A DNA stretch of 64,000 bases from Atherinomorus stipes. Its lineage: Eukaryota > Chordata > Actinopteri > Atheriniformes > Atherinidae. Location: assembly GCA_023101725.1 (NCBI GenBank), contig JALJCO010000054.1:506501-570500 (forward strand), given 5' to 3'. Below, piece after piece: positions 1 through 13,829 of the stretch. Under the pieces are notes generated by a model. The model was given only the letters and a program-made list of their open reading frames with translations, was not told the DNA's origin and ran no database searches. A program made the translations under genes and the position numbers. The first letter of the stretch is position 1. Each line of letters opens with the position of its first letter.

Positions 1-1846
1 TGGTGGACTCATCTGAAACTAATAATACAGATTTTTACTTAGATAGAAAACACTTTGATGTGTTCTTTTAGGTTCTCTAGTTTTTTTTTCTTTACATGCC
101 ATATTAATCATTTGTGCTATTTTTGACTTATGAATAACTTTTGGACTTAATCAAAGGAAGCAAATGCATCTACTGTAAGTCAAGTCTGCCTTGTTGTGCA
201 AACATGAAACTGAAACAGGAGAGGCGAATGCCTTTGGGGTGTAGCTTTGATAAAACAAAGAAAAACTCTAATCTCTCTCAGCTATAGTAAGATTACTGAG
301 TGTAAAATTGTGGATGTGGGCTCCTAATTGGCGTAGCTTTTCTTGACTTCACTTCTGTGTTCATATAATTCAGCGATAATTTTTTTTCATCTAACTATGT
401 AGTTACCAAGATTAAATCACCATGACAATGTGAGACTCACACAAAATAATGAAGAACACAAGTACAAGGACCAGGATAACCCCCCTCCCCCCAAGGATGA
501 AATGGTAATACTGATATTAAAATGCTATGGCACAGCTATACATATCAGTAATAAAAGCATTTGGTGGTCTAAACAGCAACTAGTTGAGGTTCACAGCTTA
601 CTAACAGCAACAATGCCCGATGTAATCATTTTCCTGTTTATTATTCCATCTTCAGGTGGTGGGGCTGAGGTCTCCATATTTTTGAAGGCTGGAGATTTTC
701 TGCTTAATGAATTCAGCAGTTTCTTGCTTATAATTTCTACCATCTGCTTTTTACAAGAGCAGGATATTTCCTGGGACAACAAAATTTGCTTTTCAGTCTG
801 GCGATCATGTCAAAATTCGCATGCAGCACAAATGATAACGCAACAAAATCCCACATGTTCAAAACTGTGTGACCAAAGGCAGTGAAACCTAAATCCAACT
901 TTTTGCATGCTCTTTTATTAAAGTAAACTGAATGTTTTTAATCTGGTAAAATAAAATTTAGTTATAAATATCACCTGGAAGTAAGACCCTCGTTGAGAAT
1001 CTCACTTTTCCAGCATGAAAGGTAAATACTCACTGACAGCTGGCTACTAAGAGGCGGTTTCCTCACCGAGGTAAGCTCCTTTAAAAATGTCGTCCTTTGC
1101 GGTTACTGACAGAGATATAGAAGGCCATGTACGATAAAGGCTACACAGCATCGGACATGTTCATATCACTATATCCTGCAAAACTGTATAAGCCTGCTCA
1201 GGATCTGTGATGCTCTGTCACAGAAGAAGCAATGAAACAGCAACACAGGCTCAACATTCATACCTGCACAGGCACATTCTTCAGCTTGTCAATGCTTGCT
1301 CCTGAACAAGAATCCCTTTCTACCACTCTATTAGTCTTTCACATCTCCCTCCTTCTGTTCCTGCTCTTGCTTACTTCATCAGGTTCAGACTCTTTGGTGC
1401 CCTGCCAACTCAGAGGAGACCAATGTTTTCTGACAAAAGCATCCAGGAAGGTACTACATAGAGTTTAGTGAATGATAAAGATGTGCTTAAGTACCATTAA
1501 ATAGAAGATAAGATTCCTTATAGTTCATGTGTATCTGTCACACAGTCACACACTGCAGGCAATGCCCTTGGTACACTGGAGTAAAACCACCAATGCCTTC
1601 CCCAATACTCTGTGCTTTGCTCCATAAACTTTAACAGCAAACCCCACTGCAGACTAGGTGATAAAAATCAAGGCCTACTTCGCACACACTCTGTAAACAT
1701 GACTAGCAGGTCCAAAAGCTGTCCTGCCTCAGTCAAATGCCCTACTGTTCTACTTAAATACTGCATTTGAAAATCATCCCAGCAAACTTGCAGCCACTTG
1801 GACATATTACTTTGATGTGATCATACAGTTACAATCTGCAAGAATT

Positions 1847-1864
1847 TTGTGTGTGTGTGTGTGT
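1847..1864. repeat. Short GT dinucleotide repeat
   Basis: About eight GT units, followed after a few bases by a C tract at 1873-1882. This is an ordinary intronic microsatellite with no other visible feature. Confidence 0.8.
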
Positions 1865-4800
1865 CCCCTCAGCCCCCCCCCCTCGCTACTCACACTCAAG
1901 CTGCTATCAGCTTGAGCTGATAGAGGCTGTGGTTAGGAACTTCCCCTCCTGTGACTCTGCACTTCAAACTGAGGCCCACAATAGCAGCAAAGTAAAGATG
2001 AAGCATGCAGAGCGGGGAAAAAGGATCCATTTTTTATCAGCAACAAAACATGTTGCTAAACTCAACATCCTGTTGTTGCGTCGACTCGCTTTTGGTATTA
2101 GTGTAAAGCCTTTGGTGTCCGCCATGAGGAAAGTATTTCTCAAATAATAGCTAAGTGAATGTAATTTTCAGAATAATAGAGATACTTTTATAGTGCATTG
2201 TTCACAAATGATCTCACCTCTACCTGTGGACAGGAAACAGGGAATATGCAGATTACAATCCCCTGGCTTTATGCAACATCAAGAAGCTGCAAACTCACCC
2301 TGAGGCAGAAGACGATAAAAGCTGAGTCTCTTGCATTCCACCAAGTTTCACACACACTCACATGCACAAACACACAATAATGGTGCTATAATATGCTAGC
2401 TCATGCCTGAAGTGGTTGATAGCTCTCTTCTTTAGAGAGCAGGGCTATAGGGGCTGTAAAAGTAAACAGCTTGGATCAAACCAACTCTTAGCTCCCTTTG
2501 AAGAGTGGGAGACAATTATAGAGATCATTGGTGCAACCCAGAGGTGGTTAACAGCCAAGACAGGCAGAAAGACAGAGATTGATGCCCCACAAGATCTAGC
2601 GAGTCTGATCTTCAGCGACTTCTGTCAAATCTAGTGTTCAGCGCATTCTTGCTGAACATACATGTTGGGACGCTGTGAGCTGTAACCCGAGGCTACAAGC
2701 TCAGTTCCTGGGAGGATTTATTTCTCAGTGCGCAGGATTCAAACACAAACTGTAGATTTCGCTGGAATATGTTGCGAGACATGAGCCTTGAGTGGGTGGA
2801 CAATTCTTGTAATATTTCACTAACAGACCAGAACTGCTTTCATATTATTCCCATGCTCACTGTAGATTTGTGCTGTGGGGTATAAGAAGATAATTAGAGC
2901 CTTATGTGAGTTCTGCGCCTCTGTCATTGTGTGCCCACTTCTCATCTGATGCTTCAGAGTTTCAAATTTTGTGAGAGATGCGGCTACTTTAGTCACTGGT
3001 TCATCTGGTTCCCAGTAGAGGCAGTGTTTTTTGTATGTTTTCTATTTCTGCTTCTTTCTCTGTGCTGTTCATTAATTTCCTGTACCGCCTATTCCATTCA
3101 AAGACACAGGGTCTTTGTTACTGTATTTTTTTGTGAGTACATAGAATGGGAGTTCATTCTATGTAGTAACTTAAAGATGAAACACAATGCAATCTTTGTT
3201 ACTGCATTTAAGAAAGACAGTTTTTTTCTGTTTTGCTGTATTTTCTTAATAATGACAATATTTCATAAAAGGTTTCTCTGTGTATTTTATTAAATATTTT
3301 TTTCTTTTTCTTTTGTGTATTTTTATTTTTTTTTTTGTTTTTGTCTCAGAGTATGTTTTTTCCCCCCTGAAATGCTGTTTTTGTTCTGTTGCTGTGCTTT
3401 ATGAGCCTGCTTTTTATCTTTTCTGAAACATTTGTGTGCTTTTGTTTAGATGTCCTTTCTGAGTGGTTGTCCTGTTTTTTGTGTGTTGTGACATTAAATA
3501 CACATTCAAATCTTCTGCATTCACTTTGTGTATGTTTCAATCCATTTTCAGCTTGCAGATGTGTACCCAATGAAGGTGAGGCATTCCCCACCCGAATGAA
3601 ACAAGTCCCCTGGGCTATCCTGGTGGGAATGTGCCCTGAAATTCATCCCTTGGAGCAGAACTCAGATTAACAGCTGTGACACAAATTATTTGCTGAGAGA
3701 TGATATAAAATATCCAAACCCTAACCCTCATGATATTATACCCCCAAAGTAGCTCTGCAGCTATCCAATAACAAAATGTAGTTTGTGGTGTTACCGAGAG
3801 AACCATAGTTTTGCCTGGTAATCCAAAATGAGCTAGAGTATACATATTCCTGCATCTTAACACTACTGGCCAAGAAGCCTTTTCTACAACTATCAGATAC
3901 ATGAAAAAATGGTTTGATTTTGACAATTCATGTGATTTTACACGGTGTTATGAGTCACTATTAAAGCTATGTGGTCATCATAACAGGTTAAAACTAGGCT
4001 TTATGTACAACAGCCATATGATAAACAGCAGGAATGTATTAACAGAACTTGTCCATTTTTCATACCTTTGCATTCATTTGTTAACTAAGTGCCGGGTGAT
4101 TAGTGTATCTGGAGCAGAATGAGTGTCAGATTAAACGTATAAAAGCCCAATTTTGTGATAGCACACAGAATTTTAAAAAGAATTGTGCATTAAAAAAAAA
4201 AGATCATAATCTGTTATTCAGTGTTATAGAACCCTTTATCTCTGAAAGGACGTTTAGATTTAATCAAGTCAGCAAACAGGAAAAAAAGCCCGGCTGTGTT
4301 AAACTATCTTTTTATCACAACCCTTTAGTTCATGTCCAGTTTGGTAACTGAGTCTTTGCAAAGGTGAGCAACACCACTTTGAGTCAATGAAAAAACAAAC
4401 GGCAAGAAAACACGTGCCACAGCCACAAGATAATGTTGTTTCATAGCATACACAAGTCATATTACTTGTAGGCTTGTAGAGCAACTACGAGAACAACATG
4501 AGTCTTTTGTACTAAATTTAATGTTTAAGTGAAAACAGAATTTGTCCTTGGTGACTCTAAGATAGAACATGGATAGAACCAGAAAGAAGATTCTGTGTGT
4601 GTGTGTACTTTCATGAATAGCGTTAAGTTCAAAACAAATATATTTGTATTTCCAGGGGAGGAGAGAAAAATGTCTTTCCACCCTTTTTGGATGTGCAGAG
4701 GGGAAACAATGTTGGCTGACTTCTGATTATCATATAATTCCATCTGCACAAACAAAACAAAACAATGCAGTGACAAAAATCGCTCTGTTCAACACTCCTT

Positions 4801-6235
4801 TACTCCTCAGTTCTCTGGGGTGAAGGCTGATGGGAAAGAGCAAATTATCATTTCTTCTCCACAGATAAATTCAAAAGGCGGTCGAACGAGAGGAGCTATA
4901 CCATTATGTTTGTAAACTGTGACGAGTTAAGAGGTAACTTATGAACCACAGTTGTGAAGCGCTGAATTACATCTATATAAATAGAACAATCTGGTTTTAA
5001 TTGTACCCATCCAGTGTAACTGCAGCCCCACACTCACATTTACACATGCACACAGTTACTGCTCCTTGTGGTTTTGCTTGCACACTGTACAAGACACAGG
5101 CCTGGCTGGCAAGCTCATCAGTGGCTCCGTTAGCTATGGAAAATAGCTGCCTTTACACAAACACACACAGCCAACAAGCATCAGCACTTTCCACCAGTGT
5201 CTCTAGCAAAGGAAACCATTACACTGCAGAAACCCACAGGAAGGCAAGCGAAAGGGGATTTTCTCCAGCACGTTTTTCTTCCCTTCTCTTTCAAAAAGGA
5301 AGAAAATTATGTTACCTTTCAGTGAGCTACTTTTCCCTGAAGGGGAAAAAAAAATTATTATAGGTAGCTGAGCGTCTAATTCACCTGTGACCCAGTAATT
5401 TATTTAGCTGATAATCTGCTTTTGCAGGTGACACTAACAATCACCAATAAAATAGTAGGAGAGGTGATGGAGGGTTACAAGAGGTCTAGGTAGGCCTGAT
5501 TGGTGAAGAAGATATTTGATTAAATCCTCAAATGAATAATGCATTATGAAATCGATCCAGACAAATCCCACCTTGAGAAGATTGGAGTAGGATTATTCAG
5601 GGAAAGGTTTTGGGAGAGGTTATGACGAAAACTGGATTTCTTGGAAAGGTTCACTTCAGTATCAAACGCTTACTTGGTGCTATAAGCTTGCCAGCTGCAT
5701 GCAGAGTGAGCATATTGTGAGCTGCATAACATAGAGTCCATTATCTATTACATTTAATCGTCCCAAGAAACACAAAACACAAGTAGTTTGATTTTCCTTA
5801 TTCAGTTCTTTTCTCTGTATCTTTGTAACAATTTAGTTAATCCTGTTAATCAGATGACACTTCAATTAAATGTAATTTTGTCCTTCTAAAATTTAATACC
5901 TGAATTAGCATATTATTTATGGGAAATCTACTTGAATATCAATTTTCTGCAAAGTCGCATAAGAAGTCAGGTGATGCTCTCAGGTCTGTAATAAATACAA
6001 AGGTTATTTAAATAGTTGGACATTTAAATAATCTTTAGAAAACGAGATAATGCTGTTTTGTATTAGCTAAACCAACAAGTATATTGTACTGACTGGTCTT
6101 AGTGGTATACTGTAGCTTTCAGGGGGATATATTTCATCATTTAGAGCTGGGTTGTCTTTTTCTTCTTTGTTTCCTTTGATTATGAAAAACTACTCTTAAA
6201 GTGAATAAACATCTTGTTGTGGCATACATGTATGA

Positions 6236-6300
6236 CAGGACTCCCCAATTCGGTCCTACGAGGGCCGCAATCCTGCAGGTTTCTGTGTTAAATGTGAGCT
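6236..6300. mobile_element. Possible hAT-type terminal remnant
   Basis: The stretch reads GGACTCCCCAATTCGGTCC, then a GAGGGCCGCAATCCTGCAGG-like run. This resembles the terminal sequence of a common fish hAT-type repeat (CCCAAT...GGTCCTCGAGGGCC...CCTGCAGG). Only one end is visible, and no matching partner end or 8-bp duplication was found, so this is a degraded fragment at best. Confidence 0.35.
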
Positions 6301-6850
6301 TAATATTCATTCTTAATGCACAGTGGTGTCCTAATCAGACTAATATATATCTGTCTCACTGTCTCCTGATGATGCTGCCTCCAAGCTACCGCTATTAGCT
6401 AAACACTTCATAATCATGAAAAAAGGTGGTCACGTACAGCTTAAATCCTTTCACCTGCTTGCTGGCAGACATCACTGTGTCTTTTCATAAATCCGGTGGA
6501 CATCTTCCACTGTGATGTGTGGCAGGTCTAACACCCCCCCCCCCCCAAAAAAAAAACAGCAGGTATAAAAAATACCATTTTGTCTGGATTGTAATGTGAC
6601 AGTTCTGAACTGAAAGTGATGAATCCAGCATCTTTCATGCCTTGTGCAGTTGAGAATTGCAACTGATGGAGTATTAACTGTCGCAACAGCATCTTCTGTT
6701 ATATTCTGCTCATTATATCTTCACTTTGACACTGAATATCTTGTTTGCTCAATAATAATTTTAACACACGCAAATACTTCGAATAGCCTCTTGTGTACGT
6801 GGTCTATAGTCAATGAGCGTGATACACAGTTATTAATTGTGCTTCAGATC

Positions 6851-7050
6851 CAGTGGGTACGGAAAGTATTCAGAACCCTTTAAACTATTTACTCTTTGTT
6901 TCATTGCAGCCATTTGCTAAAATCAAAAAAGTTCATTCTATTTTTCATTATTGTACACTCAGCACCCCATCTTGACAAAAAAAACAGAAAGAAACTTTTT
7001 GCAAATTAAAAAAAAAAACTGAAATATCACATGGTCATAAGTATTCCAAC
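6851..7050. mobile_element. Tc1/mariner terminal-repeat fragment
   Basis: Starting CAGTGGGTACGGAAAGTATT, this stretch follows the left terminal repeat of the Tc1 element at 41384-42702 almost base for base. It includes the CAGCCATTTGC..AAAATCAAA block, the CTCAGCACCCCATCTT block and GAAATATCA(C/G)ATGGTCATAAGTATT. Similarity stops near 7050, and neither a transposase remnant nor a second terminus is visible after it. It is a one-ended, deleted copy of the same family. The following 7060-7300 is not recognised. Confidence 0.8.
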
Positions 7051-7367
7051 ATTCGCATATTATAAAGTACCAAAACAACTCTGACTCCACCACAAATTTA
7101 CATCGTCTGCATTCCATCTGCACAAAATAATCATCCGCTGGTTTTCTTTCCATTTTGAGGACGGACAAAGGTGCATCAAGAAAGCACATTGACCACAGCC
7201 TGATTAGCTTTCCATTGTTTACTTTCTTGATTTCTGTGACACAGCTGACATCATCAACACTAACCCAGCACAGGGCCAAAGCCAGAGGTTAAAAAATACT
7301 GAGGTCCACCATGTTATGTGGTCCGCACATCTCAGGACACAATTCAAAATTAAAGAAACATGTTACT

Positions 7368-7445
7368 TAGAATAGAATAGAATAGAATAGAATAGAATAG
7401 AATAGAATAGAATAGAATAGAATAGAATAGAATAGAATAGAATAG
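7368..7445. repeat. Pentanucleotide microsatellite (AATAG)n
   Basis: About fifteen nearly perfect AATAG units, ending at the variant AATAGG. It is an intronic microsatellite; no host-element tail was recognised beside it. Confidence 0.95.
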
Positions 7446-9409
7446 GATAAAAGTCTTTCTTGCACCACCAATTGGGAAATTGTTTTTCCCTTACAAACAC
7501 AGAACACAGACATATAACTTTAGGAAAAAAACACAAAAATAAATATTTGTTCCCAAACCGTTTTTTAAAAGGTAAGAACTAAAGAGTGGAAGTTAAAATA
7601 AACTCAAGTAAATTGATCATTAGTATCTATTCTGTCCTCTTCTTTTTACTTTTTTTCCTTTTAAAAGTCTTTCGTTAACCATCAGAGATAACAAACTGAG
7701 ACTGACGGATGTTATTGTTTATCTTATCAAATAGATTTCTGTCATTTCTTTCTCTCTTGAATCTCAGGGTCTGTTCAAACTTTAAGACTGATTTACTGTA
7801 GTATTGAGACACTGTGTACAAACATAAGATGACATAATGATTTCTTAAAAAGTGTATATTCAAATAAAATCCAGGTTTACAGTCAGTGTACCTGAAGCAG
7901 CTGCACTCTCCATGCAATGAGAACCATGTAGACTCAATCACAAACCCACACTAGGTAAATTCAGTAAATATGAACTCTGCACAGAAGAAAATAATGAAGC
8001 TGACTGTCACTGAAGTTCTTAATGAACTCTGCAAAGTAAAAAATAATTACTCTCCATACACAACTCTGAAAAAAATACATTGGCATTTGCTGCGCGACTG
8101 TGTGGACTGATTGATCAGTGATCAGTGACAGAGCCAGCGGTGTGCTGCTGAGACGCTACGCTACGCCTTATTTCGCACATTGGAAGGCGGAAGAAGAAAT
8201 AGTTCCTACTTATTTGTACAGTTTAGTTGGTTTCTACTGTGTTCATGTTAATGATAACAATGAATAACATATGATTTAACTTGAGGATCAGTTCTATAAT
8301 ATAAATTTTTTGTAGGGAAAGAGTCAGCATTTCACTATCAATCCGCATTCTCAGGTCCCTGTTCTCAGGTAAATGCTTTTGAGCTATGTGGTTATTTGAT
8401 TATTGTTATTATGTACAAACTGTAGCAGAAAAGTACTGAGGTCCAGACCTCAGTGTCCTCAATGGAAGCTATGGCCATGGCCCAGCATGATGGTGGGGAC
8501 GGAGGCCACGCAGCTTGCCAGCAGGTGATCAGACCCGGCTTTTTTTTGTCAATGGAAAAGGAGAGAAATGCCAATCATGAGAGGGTCGATGCGCGTTTGA
8601 AAAATCTGCGTGAACCCGCTAATTTCAGTGGAAAAGCGATATCACACCACACATCTTTTTAATGCCAAATTTAACCACTTTTCAAACCGTGTCAGCAACC
8701 GTTTCCTCTAAGCAGATACTACTGCTTTCATTGATAGAAACTACTCTGTCTCCCTCTACTCTGCTGCTCCGACAAAGGCACCAGTGCCTTAAAGATGCTT
8801 GCACATGTGCAGTCTTGTCCTTGTAAAGTGTCAGGAGGCTGTGAACTGTGCGATAAACTCGCCAGACTTTCTGTCACTTCTAACTTTCTTTCTGGAAGAA
8901 AGCTGCACAAGTACAATAAATGTAAGTAAAACCACTGCATATATTGTTTTGAAATGAGTTAGACAGTGAATTTGTCAAAAGACACCACAGTTGTGAAAAA
9001 AATACCAGAATATTTAAGCTGAGTCTGGAAATTATTCAACAGGGACTGCATGTTGACATGTTGTCTTAAAGCTGATTTTCATGCATTATTTCAGACTTGT
9101 TTCACCAACAAGTCAAAACAACAACAACAAAAAAAGTACAAATTTGGGACTGAAAACAGCGATAGTTGAAATTCAGCTTGTTTAATACACAGCACGAAGA
9201 CTAGAAGACAAATAGATGTAAAGGGTGGCTGGCACACAGCAGAATACAAATTAAGTTTGATAACCTCCCCCATTCCCAACGTACCTAAATGGCAAACTGA
9301 AGGGAAAAGTTGGGAGGCCTGCTGTCAGTACAGGAAGATAACACAAACTTTTGTGTTTTGGCTTCTAATGAATAGTTTGCAGCCTGAGTGGAATGAATTA
9401 ACATAAATA

Positions 9410-9921
9410 TTAAAGGTACAGTCTATAAGAAATATTGACATCTAGTGGTAAAGATGGACATAGAAACAACTTCAAATGTCAAGCACAGTTGTGAAAGGAT
9501 GGTGGCTGTCTGTAGCCAAAATTGTTCCAAACATGTTTTTTTTTTTTTCATCTGCAATTAGATCCAGTGGCCTTAGTTGCAGTATTGTCTAAATTACAGG
9601 TAAAAAAATCAAAATTTTGTGTCCACTGTCTTCTTCCATCTGCTTTTTAATGTGGAAATGAAATGGTCAACCAAACATTTTCACTTTAAGGGGTTACTTT
9701 TCCCATACGGTGCTCTAGCACCTATCAAACAAAGCAGGTTATGACAGCTGTTATGTGTACCCAAAGCAATTAGATATAAAGGGCACATTTTAAGATAGGG
9801 ACATAAGTTGTTTTAGCAAAGGGATTAGAAACAAATAGCAAAACCGATTTCAATGATATATCAAATTTTGTTACATCAACCTTTGATTTTTTTTTTTTTT
9901 TTTACATGCTGCACCTTTAAG
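9410..9921. mobile_element. MITE with TTAAAGGT(A/G)CAG termini
   Basis: The left end TTAAAGGTACAGTCTATAAG is mirrored by the right end, whose reverse complement reads TTAAAGGTGCAGCATGTAAA. The 510-bp interior has no coding potential. Just inside the left end is GACATCTAGTGGTAAAGATG, which recurs inverted near 33465 in a second copy. It is a non-autonomous DNA transposon; superfamily is not assigned because the target duplication is unclear. Confidence 0.65.
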
Positions 9922-12769
9922 GTTGTATTAGGTAACTTCTTGACCTCAAAACAAGTTTGACAGCACAAAGACATCAATTATGTTTTATCTCTAGGGCCGT
10001 TGCTGCAGAGGAAAAAAGAGTATACAACTTCTTCTCCCTGGACACCGCATGATGTTGCATGCTCACTTCACACACTCACATGCAGATATAAACACACCAA
10101 CAGTTTAAAAAATGCAACGTGACTAATTCAGCAAAGAAACACCAGACAATGTTATCGGAGGAAGAGAGGAAAAGAAGGAGAGAAAGAGGAACAGAGAAAG
10201 AGATAAAACAAAAGTCAAAATGAGACTGCCTTTTACTTGTTGGAGAGAGCTTACAGTCCAGGTATGGTGTGAGATGAATGGGTAATTAGCAGTTGATAGG
10301 GGACCCATCACTGAAAAAACAAATATGCAAAAGTTGTGAAGTGTACCTTTAAGATCCAGCTCCCTGATAAGGGAACTATTTTTCACAGAGCATAGTTTTT
10401 ATTGACTAGCTTTACGCTTAATGTCACATGGCAACATACAGTATATTTGGGAGAAGTCAAATGTCTGATGTATGGCTTTGGAGATAAAAAGGAATTTTAA
10501 AAAAACGCAGTGAATTTTGAATAGTACAAAATTTCATTTTCTACACATAAACAAAGAGAACAAACTAGTAAGAATTAAACTCTCTGACACCAGCAAGTTT
10601 TTCTTTTGATATTTCTGTATCAACCACAAACCACCGAATGGTGCTCATGTAAACTTGTGGCTTCACCCTGAAAAGAAAAGGCGTCTCCTCATGGAGACAG
10701 CAAAACACATCTGTTCAGCAGTTTTATGAGTAATTAACTTCTCTGCTTAGATTTAGTTGGTTGCTTTTAATGAGTGTGCACTATTCCAACAACTATTTTC
10801 ACGAATGACTGCATACACTAACAACAAACCTAGTGCACACTTAATTTTGAAAAACTGTAAATATTTATTGGTGCAATACAGTAAGTCACTTTATTGAAGT
10901 GCATTTTAACAGTGTAAAAAATATATATATATTTATCTAATAACTCTTTACTTGTGTCTATGGTTGAAAGGTGTTTTAATAATTGATTTCAATTTTTTTA
11001 AAAAAGGAAAGATACACAACTTTCAGAAATCACTTCAGAGGAATGAAACTTAATTTTGTTTTCATGCCCTCCTTCCAGAGTGACATGTCTGGCTGCTCTG
11101 TGCGGCTTTAAGAAGTGAGACATATGTAGTGTTAACCTGCCACGACAGAGTGAGTGCTCAGTTGTCAATAAAAATGCTTTAGTGTGTTTAAAGTCCCTGT
11201 TCTCCAGGGACAGGGACCATTTACTCCAACCTCAACTGTCATATGCTGAACTCCAATACTTTCATGTGCACTAAAGTTGACAGGATTTTCATTTTTTCAT
11301 GAAAAAAAAGAAAAAGGTAGTGGCTTCAAAGCTGGGCGATCATGCTGCATCTATACAGAGCTTCTCGCTGAGGAAGGACTTTAATTCATTACTATGTCAA
11401 AGTTATCCATCTTATTAAAGGCAAATCCCATTCAGACTTTGGAGGTGTGCCATTAAGTTTATAATGTGAATCTATAATATTAAAAGCTGCCATGGCTTCT
11501 TTAATGATGAGGTTGATTTGCAGACTGTCTACAAGCAAGATAGATTTCACTACCCTTGTGCCAAAGGGAAAGCATCACCAAATATCAGAGTAGAAAGCAA
11601 AACTAGTTCCTTTCTCCTTGCTGCTTGAGCACAGGGAGTTTAAGTCAAACTAAGCTGAAAACAGGAGAATTTATGAAAGAGAATTTCAGAACAGACAGTG
11701 ACGCCTGAAGGCTATCGGGCAGATTAAAGAGAGGCACTCCCCACATCTGAGAAGCAACAGAAAGTTCAGCTCAATGAACTCTTGCTGCAGTGGTATGTGG
11801 AAAGTAAAACTAAATTAACATACTGTAAATGAACATAAATCATAGCCAGATGGAAATGGCTGGAGTTTTACTTCAAACTGCTGTACGTTTGCTTCCTAAA
11901 ATGAGTAGCCTATATTTCGACTCATCAGGGCTGTAAGTTAAAAGCCAAGAGTCTTTCCACACAATCACTGCATATAAAGAGCCTTTGATATTGCTTGTGC
12001 AGTTCTTTTTCTTCATGTTGGACCTTTTCTTAACCGGTTTGAGGTTTTTGAATGAGGCCATTATGCGAAGCTTTCAGTCACTTTACTTGTGAATGATTGC
12101 AAAGCTCCTTTTTTTTTCTCTTTACAATGCTAAACTGTTTTTACACAGACGGTGTAGACAGTTGCATTTCTCAGCTGTCTGAAGGACGAGATACAAGGCC
12201 TGCTGTGTAGACAGTAGAAAGTTCCTGCAGATCTACTAAAATGCTGCTAGCGCTTAACCTACAATGCAGCCATGACTTCAGTCTGAAGGAAGGTCACTTG
12301 CTCGACTCTGTAACTCAACAGAATAAATCTGCAGTGCATTTTAGGAGCACCGCTCTCCTCTCTCTTACTTTCACAGCTGTGGTGCTTGTGGAAAATCTCT
12401 TAACCCCAACTGTGTCGGTGGAGCTTCTTAGTGCCTCTAAAAGATCAGACTATCATATGCTACCGTGGCACATGATGTGGAGCAGAGTGTCCATTAATCA
12501 CTCAGCTGGTGGTCAACCCAAAGTTATTCCCAGCTGTAGGTTTTTATCAACATTGCCGAGGGCAAATGAGAGGGCAGCTGAAAGGTGCTTTGCCCCTTAC
12601 GGCAAAACGTTGTATAAGTGAAGTTGATATACTGTACTTGGGTTGTGCTGGGTGGGAAAGTTTCTTTTAAAGAAATAACTGATTTCAGTAAAATGGATTC
12701 AATTGATGATGCTTAAACTGTTGTATAGTTCTGTTCAGTACTTCCTGCAATGGGTATTAATTAAGAAGG

Positions 12770-13050
12770 GACATGAAGAGGCTGAACCAGTTCTTCAGGA
12801 AAGCAGGCTTTGTGGTCGGACTGGATCTGGACTCTGTGGAGAAGGGGATGGAGCAGAGGAGGCTTTCCAAGATTGGGACAATCCTGACCAATCAGAGCCA
12901 TCCCTTGAATCCCGTCTTCTCTGGCCAGAGGAGCTTGGTGAGCTCCAGATTCCTCTCTTTGGGTTGCCCACTGAGAGGGTGAAAAATCCATTTGTCCCTT
13001 GGGCCATCAGGCAGTGTAATGCAGCCACTTCGGGGTGGAGCAGGTGAGGA
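12770..13050 (+). pseudogene. LINE ORF2 C-terminal remnant
   Basis: The plus-strand frame from about 12773 reads KRLNQFFRKAGFVVGLDLDS, then QSHPLNPVFSGQRSLVSSR. A frame change near 12975 moves into ERVKNPFVPWAIRQCN. The order (RKAG..VG..LDSV, HPL, GQRS..SSR, ERxxxSFxPxAIRxxN) matches the extreme C-terminus of ORF2 in fish non-LTR retrotransposons, beyond the reverse transcriptase domain. Only this 3' end is present, as expected for a 5'-truncated insertion. The clade (Rex1/CR1 or L2-like) cannot be settled from this piece. Confidence 0.6.
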
Positions 13051-13236
13051 GGGTGGGAAATGTTTTGATCTCGGCCTTGCGATGCTTTAACTCTTGTTTT
13101 TTTTGTGGTCTCTCTGTTTTTAGTATTTTTACTTTAACTTTCTATTAATTCTGCCTGTTTACTAGTGTGAATGTGAGCAACAGACTGCTGCACAATTTCC
13201 CTTCACGATCAATGACATATTTATCTATTTATGGGG

Positions 13237-13490
13237 GAGTGGGTAGCTAGTGGCAATTTTGCTGGCTTTGGCGCAGCAGACCTGGGTTCAAGTCCCCGAC
13301 ACGGCACTCAGGTGAACCATCATGGACCCCTGAGTAAAGTCCCCAACCCCACCAACCACCCCCTGGGCGGCTCGATTAGCAGCCCACTGCTCTCAGGTTC
13401 AACCTGAGATGGGTTAAAATGCAGAGAGTGAATTTCCTAATTGGCACACTAATTGGGATTAATAAAGTATATATTATTAATTATTATTAT
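13237..13490 (+). mobile_element. tRNA-derived SINE
   Basis: A 5' tRNA-like head has an A-box-like GTGGGTAGCTAGTGG and a clear B box GGTTCAAGTCC at 13285-13295, followed by CCCGACACGGCA. The body ends GGGATTAATAAAGTATAT and a short ATT-rich tail, the usual 3' end of fish SINEs borrowed from a LINE. The tRNA-like part lacks a cloverleaf 3' half, so it is not a tRNA gene. It lies directly after the LINE remnant at 12770-13050. Confidence 0.75.
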
Positions 13491-13829
13491 CTATCGGCAT
13501 AATATTTAAGTTCAAAATGGAATACAACTCATTTTTACTGAGGGAAAAAAAAAAATCAACCCTATACTGAAAAGTAATCTTTACAAGGTAGGACAAACTG
13601 TTGTCCCGACTGCCTGAAGGATGCACCAGTCCGATCTTTGGGATACAGTAGGTTCCGAAGATCAGGACAATGAGCTAAAACATGACCCAATCCATAGGCG
13701 CAGATCTGTTCAGTGTAATTCTATGCTACATGCTTTGCATTGACAACGCAATGGAGGTAAAATTTTTTTAAAAGGGAAGGTAAGAGAGTCAGAGAGAGGT
13801 GGGTGGTTTGGGTTTTTGTTTTGAAAATA

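Noticed and set aside
430..885. 151-codon plus-strand frame
   Set aside because: No recognisable domain, no flanking splice or promoter signals, and it lies in AT-rich inpp4b intron; chance frames of this size are expected.
8435..8454. Short palindrome ACTGAGGT-CCAG-ACCTCAGT
   Set aside because: Eight-bp arms are not notable in 64 kb without other copies or context.
12241..12621. 126-codon plus-strand frame
   Set aside because: No family resemblance or splice support; likely chance in intron sequence.
13285..13295. Perfect B box suggesting a tRNA gene
   Set aside because: There is no cloverleaf 3' half and the body has SINE features and an ATT-rich tail.
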